Shown: positions 1-9,161, counted from the stretch's first letter. The stretch: 64,000 bases of DNA from Pedobacter cryoconitis (GCF_014200595.1 NZ_JACHCG010000002.1:1-64000); one strand, 5' to 3'. Notes: generated by a model not told the origin, from the letters alone. Program-made: numbers and translations.

Positions 1-160
1 GCAATAAACTGTTGTTTGTTCTTCATAACTAACTTCTTTCAATAATATGTCATCGTTTGATAGCCGGGTCCGCAGTGGACAAAGCGAAACAAACATTAAC
101 AATATCAATCGAGCAATTGCTGTAAAAAGCGATCAATAAACAAAAGCTGGATAAAGACAT

Positions 161-272
<112 letters not shown>

Positions 273-279
273 CTTAAAG

Positions 280-306
280 AAAGCCTGTAGGAAACTACAG
301 GCTTTT
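280..306 (+). terminator. Terminator after 5S copy 1
   Basis: An 11-bp perfect stem (AAAGCCTGTAG / CTACAGGCTTT) with a GAAA tetraloop is followed by a short T-rich tail. The same hairpin is repeated after 5S copy 2. Confidence 0.9.
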
Positions 307-337
307 CTTGTTATAGGACATTTTTGTACAGATATTT

Positions 338-1603
338 CTAAATACGTTTTTTTAATCTGAGCAGTACAACGTGCTTATCGTTACCTCTATAGATCTCAAT
401 CAAGAGTTGTTTCCCATTACGATCTTTTAGCATCTCTGTCAGATCATTCAGTTTATAGTGTATAACACTGGCAAAATTTATAGCAGTAATTTCATCATTT
501 TCTCTCAACCCGGCTTCCTCCGCAGGAGAACCAACTTCAATTCTGCCGATGTAATAGCGGTCTTTAATTCCTTGTATCACGTAAATTTCAAGACCAGACA
601 TGTCATGCTCGAATTTTGGAATATCATTATTGTTCTTCTTCAGGTATAAAAATCCGCCTGTGTAATCAAACGTAACTACAAAATGCCGGAGTATATCAGA
701 ACCCAGGCTACCATTTCGCGGTCTTCCTTCCATTGCAGAGCGTTCAGTATTATATTCTGGAAAGCCTGTCAGCACTTCATTGAAAGTATAAGTTCCAAGT
801 TTAATAGCAGCAATTCTGCCCATGGAGCCATTGATAATACCGTTAATTCCAACACCGAGATTAGCAGGGATTGTTTTTAATGGCAATGGAAAGGGTTTAT
901 CATTCAGAGATTCCATCATTAGCGGATGGCTGGAGCCATTATCAATTAGCAGGTCAACATTTATAGTGCCTAGTTCATTCGTCTGTATTTCTGTGTTTAA
1001 ATAAGGTTTCCCACCTGTGATCTGTATCGGAATAGTTGTCCCTTTGTGCTCAATTTTGGTGTCGGGATTATAAAACGTAAGTTTATTCGTATAATAATTG
1101 ATTTTCACGGTAAAGCTATTAAAGAAATAGTAGCCCAGTATACCGTGAATTTTAATACCAAGATAATTGGACAGGTCGAAGATGTCTTTTTTAAAGATTG
1201 CTGTAGGAATATTTTTGATGGTAGCTCTGCCTATTCTGGCATTGATATTCCTGGTTAAAACAGCTTCGATATTGTCACCGAAACCATAACCCTGAACTTT
1301 CACAGTCTGAGCTCTTTTAAGATCAAGGTTCTCCAGAAAAGTGGTATCTGTAATAATCATTTGCGCCACACCTGTATCCAATAAAAAATTGTAGGGACCT
1401 TTTCCATTAATGTAGAGTGGAACGATGATCAGGTTTTTGACTAAGGTAAAAGAGATGGACTGTTTTTTCCGCTTTCCGCTGAACTCAAATTTCTGTGCAT
1501 ACACAGGAGGAGCTATTACAAACAGCAGGTATATCATTACGCCTCCGGTAAGCAATAACTGAGCATAGCTAATTTTCCTGGAGCGTCGTTGGATCATCAT
1601 CAT
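338..1603 (-). CDS. Retropepsin-like aspartyl protease with PDZ domain
   Basis: A 421-residue protein with an N-terminal hydrophobic segment (about residues 14-36) that should act as a signal peptide or membrane anchor. A first aspartyl-protease half carries LLDTG near residue 76 (YNFLLDTGVAQMIITD). A second half near residue 218 carries LIDNG, with Asn in place of the usual Thr/Ser. A C-terminal PDZ domain spans about residues 335-420 (SPAEEAGLRENDEITAIN). This layout is common in Bacteroidota envelope proteins annotated as aspartyl protease family; substrates are not known. The gene stands alone on the minus strand between two 5S genes. Protease activity is inferred from the first motif only. 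Confidence 0.85.
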   Translation of the reverse strand: MMMIQRRSRKISYAQLLLTGGVMIYLLFVIAPPVYAQKFEFSGKRKKQSISFTLVKNLIIVPLYINGKGPYNFLLDTGVAQMIITDTTFLENLDLKRAQTVKVQGYGFGDNIEAVLTRNINARIGRATIKNIPTAIFKKDIFDLSNYLGIKIHGILGYYFFNSFTVKINYYTNKLTFYNPDTKIEHKGTTIPIQITGGKPYLNTEIQTNELGTINVDLLIDNGSSHPLMMESLNDKPFPLPLKTIPANLGVGINGIINGSMGRIAAIKLGTYTFNEVLTGFPEYNTERSAMEGRPRNGSLGSDILRHFVVTFDYTGGFLYLKKNNNDIPKFEHDMSGLEIYVIQGIKDRYYIGRIEVGSPAEEAGLRENDEITAINFASVIHYKLNDLTEMLKDRNGKQLLIEIYRGNDKHVVLLRLKKRI

Positions 1604-1799
1604 ACTGATTATAATTTCCAGAAAATATGCTTTTTGAAAAATATAAGACAGATATACCCCAATGAAAGCCGGGGAACGCTAAGCTTAGGAACAAGAAGTA
1701 TATTTGGTTAGAAATTCTTTATATTAAATATACAAAAAATAATTGTTAAGCTAAGATTGAATAATTTGTTATTTATAGGGCTAATGTGATATTTTTAGC

Positions 1800-1807
1800 T
1801 ATCTTTG
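1800..1807 (+). promoter_or_regulatory. Possible -7 element for 5S copy 2
   Basis: TATCTTTG matches the Bacteroidota -7 consensus TAnnTTTG and would start a transcript about 50 bases before 5S copy 2. No convincing TTG -33 element lies at the usual 19-21 base spacing, so this is tentative. Confidence 0.4.
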
Positions 1808-1864
1808 AGCCATCAATAAGACATAAAAACATGAACTGCATTAGCAGGGATTGTTCAAAAATAT

Positions 1865-1976
<112 letters not shown>

Positions 1977-1983
1977 CTTAAAG

Positions 1984-2010
1984 AAAGCCTGTAGGAAACT
2001 ACAGGCTTTT
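1984..2010 (+). terminator. Terminator after 5S copy 2
   Basis: Same 11-bp stem, GAAA loop and T-rich tail as the hairpin after 5S copy 1. Confidence 0.9.
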
Positions 2011-2058
2011 CTTGTTTATAACCTTTTTATCAGGGTAAGCAGGCTTAATAACTTTCAA

Positions 2059-5000
2059 TTATCTTAAAACTGTTAAGGAACCCGAGAGAATTTTCCTTCC
2101 ATTTTTTGGATCTATCACATAATAATATACCCCTACAGGCACATATTCACCGTTATATTTCCCATCCCAGCTCTTTGCAGCACCAGTTGCACTATATACT
2201 TTTGCGCCATACCTGTTAAACACATTGACGGTAGCTTTGGGATAACTGCTCAAATATTTAATATTCCATTCATCATTGATACCATCACCATTGGGAGTGA
2301 AGGTATTGGGGATCTCCGGATTTTGTAAAACATGTACAAAAAGATCATCTGTAGCAGAACATCCCTGGGGCGTTGTTACTGTCAGTTGATAGGTAATATC
2401 CCTTGAAGGTGAGGCGACGGGATTAAGTATATTATCCTTATCCAGTCCTGTTGACGGCGTCCATTTATAGCTTAAAGTTAAATCGGGTGAAGCAGTTACT
2501 ATCGCTGTCAGCTGTACTTCTCCGCCTTCCAAAACCACCTGGTCTTTCCCGGCATCTACAGCTGGCGTACTAAAAACGATAATATCCTGTGTTTTGGCGA
2601 CTGAAGAGCAGCCATTGTCCGTCGTAAATGAATAAGTTAAAGTATGTTTTCCTGTACCTGCGGCATTAGGGTCAAACAGACCGGAAGAACTGACTCCGTC
2701 CCCGGTATAAATACCCTTACCTGGTAATTGGCCGGAAGCCTCTCTGCCCTGGGTGAGCTGAAAGGGGGAGACTGAACTGCATACTGATGTTGGTATGGCA
2801 CCGAAAACCACGTCGGGTACCGCCTGTAAAGTAATTGTGATAGTCTGTTCATCGATGCAGGAAAGCCCGGAATAAACCACCATTCGTACCTGGAATACTT
2901 TAGTGGCTGGGGTATTGAATACGGGATATAGGTGTTTGTATAACTTTGGCGTGGCAAGCCGTAACCCCGGACTGTTGTCTGTTTCCACAACCGTGGGATT
3001 ATTTTGTGCATCATAATACCAGTCAATGCGGGTGATCTCGCCAAAATCTACTGTTGCGTGATCTTCGAATAAAACTTCTCTGCCACTACATAGCGCCTTA
3101 CTATTTTTCACGGTAAAACCGGCTTTTGGCGCACTGCCGTTTACGCGGAATGTTTTCGTTAGGGTACGGCCACAGCCATTTCTGAATACGGTCAGTTTGG
3201 TGAGGTATTCTCCGGTATGGGTATAAACATGCTGTCCATCCCTTGTTGTAGCGGTTGGGTTCGCCGAACCGGGATCTCCAAAATCCCACAAATAAGTAAT
3301 CTGGTTAGCTGCATCATCAGTAACTATTGTTTTATTGTTAAATTTTGCCGAAGCATCTTTTAAACAAATGTCTGGCATATCAAAATCCACTGCATCAGGT
3401 GGCATAATTACATTGAACTTCACAACATTACTAATTAACTGTGTAATGGTGCAGCCAGAGTAGGATATAGCCCGGCGGTAGTATATGGTTTGCTGAATCA
3501 GGGGTGGGGTATAATCTTTGGCCATAGCGCCTGCAATGTCCTGGTAGGTAATTCCATCCGAAGAAGATTGCCACTGGTAAGTATAAGAATCGATTCCTGC
3601 TAGGATTGAACTTCCTTCAATCAGGTCAGGGTTTCCTTCCGTACAAAATGTCGTAGTCAGGGGAGCCTTAATTTCGTTTTGTATATTAGGCACGCCTACA
3701 GTTACATCACTTGTAGTAGAAAGATTACCGTTATAATTACTTCCGGCCACCGGGCCGGAAATTCCTGTCTCATAAGAAGTGTTACTGCCAGCGAAAGCAT
3801 TTAAAACAGGGGTAATTTTGCGGACAGTATCAGCGAATGTCCGCGTAGGATCTAAGTACAGGGCCTGGGCATTGCTTCTATAAATTCCTGTTTTCGTACC
3901 GCAAGGAATACTGGCGGTCAGGGTAAGCTGGACCTGATCTCCTGGGGAAATGTTAAAGTTCCCAAATAAGAGTTGATTGGTATCTTTGCTGATATTTTTG
4001 AGCTTAACTGGCCCGTTGGCGTCTCCTGTATAGGTAACGGTTGCCGAACTGTACATAAATCCAGTGGGAAGTTTCACCTGGATTTGCACACCTGCTGCTG
4101 TTCCCCCACCAGAATAATTAGTAGTATTGATTTGGTAGCTGACCGTAGCTCCGGCATATTGAACGCCCGGGGAACTAACATTGGTAATTACCGTATTGAG
4201 TTCGGGATAACAGAAAGCTCCTCCGCCTTGTATATAAGACGGCAGACTTGATATTGTAAAGGGAACTGCGTGTCCATCCTGTCCATCTTCAGCAAACTGA
4301 TGCGAATTAGTCCCATCTATAAATCCGGCTGTACCTTTCCCTACGTCTATATTGACTGAAGCGGGGGGAAGGGAATAGAAAACCTCACCACCTCCGCCAC
4401 CACCACCGGGGCCACCCTGGTTAGCTATTGTATTCCCTCCATTACCGCCTTTAGCTTCAATGATAAGTCTTGCTGAAGGATCAGGATTGGTAACTTTTAT
4501 TAGTATCGTACCACCTGCATTTCCACCACCGGCCCCGTCAAAAGAGTTATCGTGATGAGCGGCATATCCGTCATAACCATTTGCCAGTATTTTACCCGTA
4601 CCTATAATCCGGCCAGCATTTATCAGGATGATCCCACCACCAGATTCTCCTCCTGAATCAGTTCCTGCACCAGCACCGGCACCTCCGCCCATCATTAACC
4701 TGCTCATTTCTGGGGCTAATGGGGCATAACTTGCCGAACCGGGTCTCCCACCATTTGGGAAGGAATCATTTATATTTAAGGAGATAGTTCCATTACCACC
4801 CACACCACCTGCACCTCCATTCCCACCACCGCCACCACCGGCATTAAATCCATTCCCACCGCCGCCGGCGTTACCTGGAGCCCCTTTGCCATAGGCACCT
4901 GCGGGCAGCCCTTCTCCTAAAGCCCCATAGCCCGGAACGCCCCTCTTCAGCGCATCCTTTGGTGTACCGGCAATTCCTTCCCCTTTACTGGAACCGTGGC

Positions 5001-5769
5001 TGTCTGTAGAAAGTGTGACATAGCCACCAGGGACACTGCTCGGTGAAACGCCGCCTGGCCCAAATCCGCCCCGAAAACCACTTCCTGAGGCATCTATTCG
5101 AAAACCATTCAAATTCATTGTTCCCGATACGTCAAATGCAATGACACCTCCTGTTTTTCCATTAAAGTAAGAGGGGGAGATGTTGTTGGGTAAACTCAGA
5201 TTAGAATACTGAGGAACCCGGATAACCTGAAATGTCCTTGCCCCATGATCGGGGGTTGCAGTAGCATTGGTATAGGTATTAACGGTGCCTTTTCCTGGTC
5301 CGGCTCCTTTAAATGTTAAAATGCCCCCGGCAAGTGGAACGGCATTGGTGGCAATTACATATTCAAACTTGCCAGTATTGCCCAGACTGGTGTAGCCTGT
5401 ACCACCAAGCCCATCATTCCCTGCTTTATCATTATTTGAACCGTAAAAAGCATCATTAGTGTATTGTATGGTTGCATCCTGCATTTGGATAATCAATAAT
5501 ATATCCCCGGCACGAATAGGTATAATGCCGTAACTAACACCTTGATAGGTGCTATTGAATACCGCGTCAAGCGCTACAATTTTTACCCCCGCTGGTAAGC
5601 TCATATCTGACTTCGGCGGGAAATAAGTATTTATGGTACTCAAATAATTCGCTGCCGTGGGTAGAGAATAAACACTCATCGGCCCGTCCAGCCCTGGTGT
5701 GCCACAGACTTGTGCCTGTAGTGCTGAACATAAAAAAAACAGCACTAAAAGTAGAGATATTCTTTTCAT
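2059..5769 (-). CDS. Large secreted PKD/Ig-like protein with gliding-motility C-terminal domain
   Basis: A 1236-residue protein starting with a clear signal peptide (MKRISLLLVLFFLCSALQAQ). Residues about 200-490 are very rich in glycine, with long GGxGG stretches. A repeat-type adhesive region follows (SPGVQYAGATVSYQIN onwards), then Ig/PKD-like domains, with a PKD core near TYLWDFGDPG and another near LSYKWTPSTG. The last 80-90 residues match the gliding motility-associated C-terminal domain (type B sorting domain of the type IX secretion system): PNTFTPNGDGINDEW, then VFNRYGAKVY, then WDGKYNG and VPVGVYYYVI. The protein is therefore predicted to be exported by type IX secretion to the cell surface or medium. 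Its role is unknown; adhesion or motility is inference from the family. Confidence 0.9.
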   Translation of the reverse strand: MKRISLLLVLFFLCSALQAQVCGTPGLDGPMSVYSLPTAANYLSTINTYFPPKSDMSLPAGVKIVALDAVFNSTYQGVSYGIIPIRAGDILLIIQMQDATIQYTNDAFYGSNNDKAGNDGLGGTGYTSLGNTGKFEYVIATNAVPLAGGILTFKGAGPGKGTVNTYTNATATPDHGARTFQVIRVPQYSNLSLPNNISPSYFNGKTGGVIAFDVSGTMNLNGFRIDASGSGFRGGFGPGGVSPSSVPGGYVTLSTDSHGSSKGEGIAGTPKDALKRGVPGYGALGEGLPAGAYGKGAPGNAGGGGNGFNAGGGGGGNGGAGGVGGNGTISLNINDSFPNGGRPGSASYAPLAPEMSRLMMGGGAGAGAGTDSGGESGGGIILINAGRIIGTGKILANGYDGYAAHHDNSFDGAGGGNAGGTILIKVTNPDPSARLIIEAKGGNGGNTIANQGGPGGGGGGGEVFYSLPPASVNIDVGKGTAGFIDGTNSHQFAEDGQDGHAVPFTISSLPSYIQGGGAFCYPELNTVITNVSSPGVQYAGATVSYQINTTNYSGGGTAAGVQIQVKLPTGFMYSSATVTYTGDANGPVKLKNISKDTNQLLFGNFNISPGDQVQLTLTASIPCGTKTGIYRSNAQALYLDPTRTFADTVRKITPVLNAFAGSNTSYETGISGPVAGSNYNGNLSTTSDVTVGVPNIQNEIKAPLTTTFCTEGNPDLIEGSSILAGIDSYTYQWQSSSDGITYQDIAGAMAKDYTPPLIQQTIYYRRAISYSGCTITQLISNVVKFNVIMPPDAVDFDMPDICLKDASAKFNNKTIVTDDAANQITYLWDFGDPGSANPTATTRDGQHVYTHTGEYLTKLTVFRNGCGRTLTKTFRVNGSAPKAGFTVKNSKALCSGREVLFEDHATVDFGEITRIDWYYDAQNNPTVVETDNSPGLRLATPKLYKHLYPVFNTPATKVFQVRMVVYSGLSCIDEQTITITLQAVPDVVFGAIPTSVCSSVSPFQLTQGREASGQLPGKGIYTGDGVSSSGLFDPNAAGTGKHTLTYSFTTDNGCSSVAKTQDIIVFSTPAVDAGKDQVVLEGGEVQLTAIVTASPDLTLSYKWTPSTGLDKDNILNPVASPSRDITYQLTVTTPQGCSATDDLFVHVLQNPEIPNTFTPNGDGINDEWNIKYLSSYPKATVNVFNRYGAKVYSATGAAKSWDGKYNGEYVPVGVYYYVIDPKNGRKILSGSLTVLR

Positions 5770-5989
5770 TCTTTACTGAGCGTATCAATAGATTTTGAAT
5801 GAAATTAATGATAAGATTTAAAATTATAGTATTTTATTAATAAATTCATTTACAGTGATATATGTGTTTTATTGTAAAGGAAAAACTAAAACATTATAGC
5901 AAATGAAATCCCTGGAGAAATCAATAAGATAGATCAAAATCATTTATCTTAATGTCGGGATCTTTCCAGGGGTTTCAGTTACTCTGTAA

Positions 5990-6256
5990 TTAGCAAGATC
6001 CCTTACCCACCACATATGGATCAGTTAGAATTGGTTGTAATCTTTGGGCTATCATGAAATTCGTAAGATAAAGAAAGACATTATTAGATAAAGGGTTTAT
6101 TGGTTTTCCAGGAGCCCCAGTCGTTGATTTAATTGCGCAGAGTATGCACCCATCTGGACAGGGCGGTGCAGCATTAAAATCAATAGGATTAAAAATAGTA
6201 TAACTACTGCTTGCAAATATGCTACCCGAGTTATACAAATACCATGCTTTTGCCAT
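5990..6256 (-). CDS. Small conserved protein of unknown function (MAKAWYLY type)
   Basis: An 88-residue protein. It begins MAKAWYLYN and contains a central CPDGCILCAI segment with three cysteines, followed by PINPLSNNVFLYL. I recall short Sphingobacteriaceae proteins with the same plan (MAKAWYxY start, C-x-G-x-x-ICAI core, PLSxN segment), which supports it being a real gene; that is memory, not a search. It has no signal peptide or membrane segment. It lies alone between the gliding-domain protein and gap, on the minus strand. No function can be given. Confidence 0.6.
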   Translation of the reverse strand: MAKAWYLYNSGSIFASSSYTIFNPIDFNAAPPCPDGCILCAIKSTTGAPGKPINPLSNNVFLYLTNFMIAQRLQPILTDPYVVGKGSC

Positions 6257-6358
6257 AATAAACGATTCTTTTATAAATCAAAAAGAGATCAGAAAACTTT
6301 AATTTATGCCTACTCTTTTTCAGGTTTTCGGCTGCTCCATGATTGGTTATTCATCATA

Positions 6359-6493
6359 TTAATTTACGAATACATGTGCTGTTTTACTAGGGTCAAAGTT
6401 TACAATCTGCCATGATCCTGATTTTAAACCCTTATCATTCAGGCACTCTATAAACTGGATGTAAAACAATGAAATATCATAAGTTAAGCCCAA
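6359..6493 (-). other. Short open minus-strand frame, possible gene remnant
   Basis: A frame of about 45 codons upstream of the MAKAWYLY gene, on the same strand, reads ...FIECLNDKGLKSGSWQIVNF and ends in HVFVN and a TAA stop at 6359-6361. The composition looks protein-like, but there is no ATG (only TTG choices) and I recognise no family. It may be a decayed 3' end of a gene or chance. Confidence 0.2.
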
Positions 6494-6503
6494 AGAATAT
6501 ACC

Positions 6504-6511
6504 TAGTTTTG
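6504..6511 (+). promoter_or_regulatory. -7 promoter element for gap
   Basis: TAGTTTTG fits TAnnTTTG exactly and would start transcription near 6518, about 14 bases before the ATG at 6532. It lies inside the longest open frame (ATG 6469), which argues against that upstream start. No clear -33 TTG was found. Confidence 0.5.
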
Positions 6512-6531
6512 TGCCGTCAATTGAAAATGAA

Positions 6532-7524
6532 ATGAAATTAGCAATTAATGGTTTTGGCAGGATAGGACGTAAATTTTTACGTACTGCACTGGAAAAAAAT
6601 ATCAATGTGGTCGCTATAAACGATCTTGGTGATCCGGCAACTTTAGCGCACCTTTTTAAATATGATACGGTTCACCGTGGTTTTAAAGGTGAAGTAACTT
6701 TTGATCAGGAAGCGCTGATTATTAACGGAAAACGAATTAACGTTTACCGCGAAGCCCAGCCGGAAAATCTGCCATGGAAAGCTTTAGACATAGATATCGT
6801 ACTGGAATCTACTGGTAAATTTACAACCAGAACAGGAGCGGGCAAACATTTGCTGGCAGGTGCGAAACAGGTGTTAATCTCTGCTCCGGCAGATAAAGAC
6901 ATTCCTATGTTTGTACTGGGAGTGAATGATTCAGTCCTTGACTTAAGTGCAGAGATCATTTCCAACGCTTCCTGTACCACGAATAATGTAGCGCCAATGG
7001 TAAAGATCCTCGATGATAAATGGGGGATTCTTGATGGTTATATTACCACGATACATTCCATGACTGGTGATCAAAACCTCCATGATGCACCACATAAAGA
7101 TTTAAGAAGAGCAAGAGCTGCTTCTGCTTCGATTATACCTACCAGTACAGGAGCTGCAAAAGCAATAACCAATATCTTCCCTCATCTGGAAGGCAAGCTC
7201 GGAGGAGCAGGTATCCGTGTTCCGGTATTAAACGGTTCACTGACTGATTTTACCTGTATTCTTAAAGAGAAAGCTACCATAGAAGAAATCAATGCAGCTT
7301 TTAAATCGGCTGCTGAAAACGAAATGAAAACCGTACTGGAATATACAGAAGATCCGATTGTCTCCGTAGATATCCTGGATAATCAGCATTCTTGTATTTT
7401 TGATGCACAACTTACCTCTATCGTAGGTGACCTGGTTAAAGTAGTAGGCTGGTATGATAATGAATCTGGTTATTCTGCAAGACTGGTAGATCTGGTACTT
7501 AAAATCTCAGAAAATCGTAATTAG
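6532..7524 (+). CDS. gap: Glyceraldehyde-3-phosphate dehydrogenase (first copy)
   Basis: Catalyses oxidation and phosphorylation of glyceraldehyde-3-phosphate to 1,3-bisphosphoglycerate in glycolysis. The start was set at ATG 6532 ([15 protein letters not shown]), giving 330 residues, the family's normal length; the frame is open back to 6469 but the extra 21 residues precede the Rossmann fold. The GFGRIGR NAD-binding loop, the acidic residue in AINDL that favours NAD over NADP, the catalytic Cys148 in SNASCTTN, the HSMTGDQ region and WYDNESGYS near the end are all present. The residue after CTTN is Asn rather than the usual Cys/Ser. The gene is followed by an acetyltransferase remnant and then pgk, so the pair covers two successive glycolytic steps. 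A second gap gene is at 47767-48768. Confidence 0.95.
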   Translation: MKLAINGFGRIGRKFLRTALEKNINVVAINDLGDPATLAHLFKYDTVHRGFKGEVTFDQEALIINGKRINVYREAQPENLPWKALDIDIVLESTGKFTTRTGAGKHLLAGAKQVLISAPADKDIPMFVLGVNDSVLDLSAEIISNASCTTNNVAPMVKILDDKWGILDGYITTIHSMTGDQNLHDAPHKDLRRARAASASIIPTSTGAAKAITNIFPHLEGKLGGAGIRVPVLNGSLTDFTCILKEKATIEEINAAFKSAAENEMKTVLEYTEDPIVSVDILDNQHSCIFDAQLTSIVGDLVKVVGWYDNESGYSARLVDLVLKISENRN

Positions 7525-7703
7525 AAGTTTTTTTTGCAATCAATGAGCTCAGATCGGTTCATGCTGCTTATATTTGGTGTAATGCAAGGACTGTTGCTGT
7601 AGGTTTTTACAGCAGATCAGGGTTTGAAGTTATTTCTGAGGAATTCGAAATTCCAGGAGCAGGCCCGCATTTTGATAGGTTTAGCCAAATAGCCGAAAAA
7701 TAA
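7521..7703 (+). pseudogene. 3' remnant of a GNAT acetyltransferase gene
   Basis: Between gap and pgk a frame without any ATG reads AAYIWCNARTVAVGFYSRSG, then FEVISEEFEIPGAGPHF, and ends in TAA at 7701-7703. This is the C-terminal acyl-CoA-binding half of a GNAT N-acetyltransferase (pattern NAR..A..FY...GF.....EF.I...GPH). The N-terminal half is missing: the frame runs straight back into the end of gap and meets a stop at 7518-7520. It is therefore a truncated, probably dead gene left after a deletion or rearrangement. Confidence 0.8.
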
Positions 7704-7778
7704 ATTTATAACATAAAAGTTGTGATCCATCGTTGATGATGTGATTGACTTTTTTAACACCTAAAAATTAGATACAAG

Positions 7779-8972
7779 ATGAAAACAATTGACCAATGTG
7801 ATTTCAAGGATAAGAAAGCTTTAGTAAGGGTAGATTTTAATGTGCCTTTGGATAAAGATTTCAATATTACAGACGACAAAAGAATGCGTGCTGCTTTACC
7901 AACGATCACTAAAATTTTGAATGATGGTGGTGCTGTGATTTTAATGTCACACTTAGGCCGTCCAAAAGGAGGTCCTGAAAATCAATTTTCGCTGAAACAT
8001 ATTTTAGGTGATTTATCAAGAATGCTTGATCTTGAAGTTAAATTTGCTGATGATTGTATTGGTGCTTCTGCTGTTGATGCAGCCAAAAACCTTGTTCCGG
8101 GACAGGTTTTATTATTAGAAAACCTTCGTTTTTACAAAGAAGAAGAAAAAGGAGATAAAGATTTTGCAGCTAAACTTGCGAAATTGGGTGATGTATATGT
8201 GAATGATGCTTTTGGTACAGCTCACCGTGCACATGCTTCTACTTCAATTATCGCTGAGTTTTTCCCTACAGAAAAATACTTCGGTTACCTGATGGCAGAA
8301 GAGTTGAAAAATGCAGAGAAAATTAACCACAATGCAGAGAAACCTTTCACTGCAATTATGGGTGGCGCGAAAGTATCAGACAAAATCCTTTTAATCGAAA
8401 GTTTACTTGAAAAAGTAGATAACCTGATTATTGGTGGTGGTATGGCCTATACTTTCAGTAAAGCACAAGGTGGTGAAATCGGTACTTCTTTATTGGAAGC
8501 AGACCGTATGGAACTTTGCTTGCAATTACTGGAAAAAGCGAAAGCAAAAGGTGTAAATATCATTTTACCACTGGATACTGTTATCGCAGACAAATTTGAC
8601 AATAACGCTGAAAAGAAAAATGTTGATGCAGGTCATATCCCGGCAGACTGGATGGGATTGGATATTGGTCCTAAGTCAGTTGAACTTTTCTCTGAAGTAA
8701 TTAAAAAATCAAAAACCTTATTATGGAATGGCCCGATGGGTGTTTTCGAAATGGCTAATTTTGAGCAGGGTACGCGCGCAGTTGCCAATGCTGTTGTGGC
8801 GGCTACGAAAGAAAATGGTGCATTTTCTTTAATTGGCGGAGGTGACTCTGCTGCTGCAATCGCGAAATTTAACCTGGAAGATGAAGTGAGTTATGTTTCT
8901 ACCGGTGGTGGTGCATTGCTTGAATACATGGAAGGTAAAGAACTGCCTGGTGTTAAGGCTATTAACGGATAA
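7779..8972 (+). CDS. pgk: Phosphoglycerate kinase
   Basis: Transfers the acyl phosphate of 1,3-bisphosphoglycerate to ADP, the first ATP-yielding step of glycolysis. At 397 residues it has standard length. It shows the N-terminal substrate-binding [10 protein letters not shown], the SHLGRPKG motif, the [13 protein letters not shown] segment, the hinge and nucleotide-binding GGAKVSDKI, and the C-terminal [11 protein letters not shown]. It follows gap, separated by the GNAT remnant, and ends at a strong terminator before the division cluster. It probably has its own promoter in the spacer, although no exact TAnnTTTG was found there. Confidence 0.97.
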   Translation: MKTIDQCDFKDKKALVRVDFNVPLDKDFNITDDKRMRAALPTITKILNDGGAVILMSHLGRPKGGPENQFSLKHILGDLSRMLDLEVKFADDCIGASAVDAAKNLVPGQVLLLENLRFYKEEEKGDKDFAAKLAKLGDVYVNDAFGTAHRAHASTSIIAEFFPTEKYFGYLMAEELKNAEKINHNAEKPFTAIMGGAKVSDKILLIESLLEKVDNLIIGGGMAYTFSKAQGGEIGTSLLEADRMELCLQLLEKAKAKGVNIILPLDTVIADKFDNNAEKKNVDAGHIPADWMGLDIGPKSVELFSEVIKKSKTLLWNGPMGVFEMANFEQGTRAVANAVVAATKENGAFSLIGGGDSAAAIAKFNLEDEVSYVSTGGGALLEYMEGKELPGVKAING

Positions 8973-9015
8973 GGTTAAAACCAATAAAATTTCCACAGGA
9001 TTACGATCCTTTTCG

Positions 9016-9042
9016 AAGGCCGCTTTTTAAAGCGGCCTTTTT
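9016..9042 (+). terminator. pgk: Rho-independent terminator after pgk
   Basis: An 11-bp stem (AAGGCCGCTTT / AAAGCGGCCTT) with a minimal T loop is followed by a run of T. It separates the glycolytic genes from the division and cell wall cluster. Confidence 0.9.
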
Positions 9043-9050
9043 GCATGTAT

Positions 9051-9126
9051 GGTGGTAGAATGTGGGACATAATTTATGTTGATAACTTTTTTGTGGTAGA
9101 TTGTGGTAAAAAGTGGTAGAAGTGTC
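9051..9126 (+). promoter_or_regulatory. MraZ-type operator array upstream of mraZ
   Basis: GTGG(T/G) boxes lie at 9052, 9062, 9093, 9103 and 9113, with a degenerate GTGT at 9122. Spacing within each group is exactly 10 bases, one helical turn. MraZ of other bacteria is known to bind direct GTGG-type repeats with this period in front of its own gene. A possible -33 TTG (9101-9103) and -7-like TATTTTTA (9126-9133) overlap the array, which would suit autorepression of the cluster. Confidence 0.75.
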
Positions 9127-9161
9127 TATTTTTACACTACATAAAAAGTGTAGATACTAAA

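Noticed and set aside
4370..5100. Dense short repeats that could look like a CRISPR or satellite array
   Set aside because: They are the glycine codons of the large secreted protein (GGxGG repeats). There are no regular spacers and the frame is unbroken.
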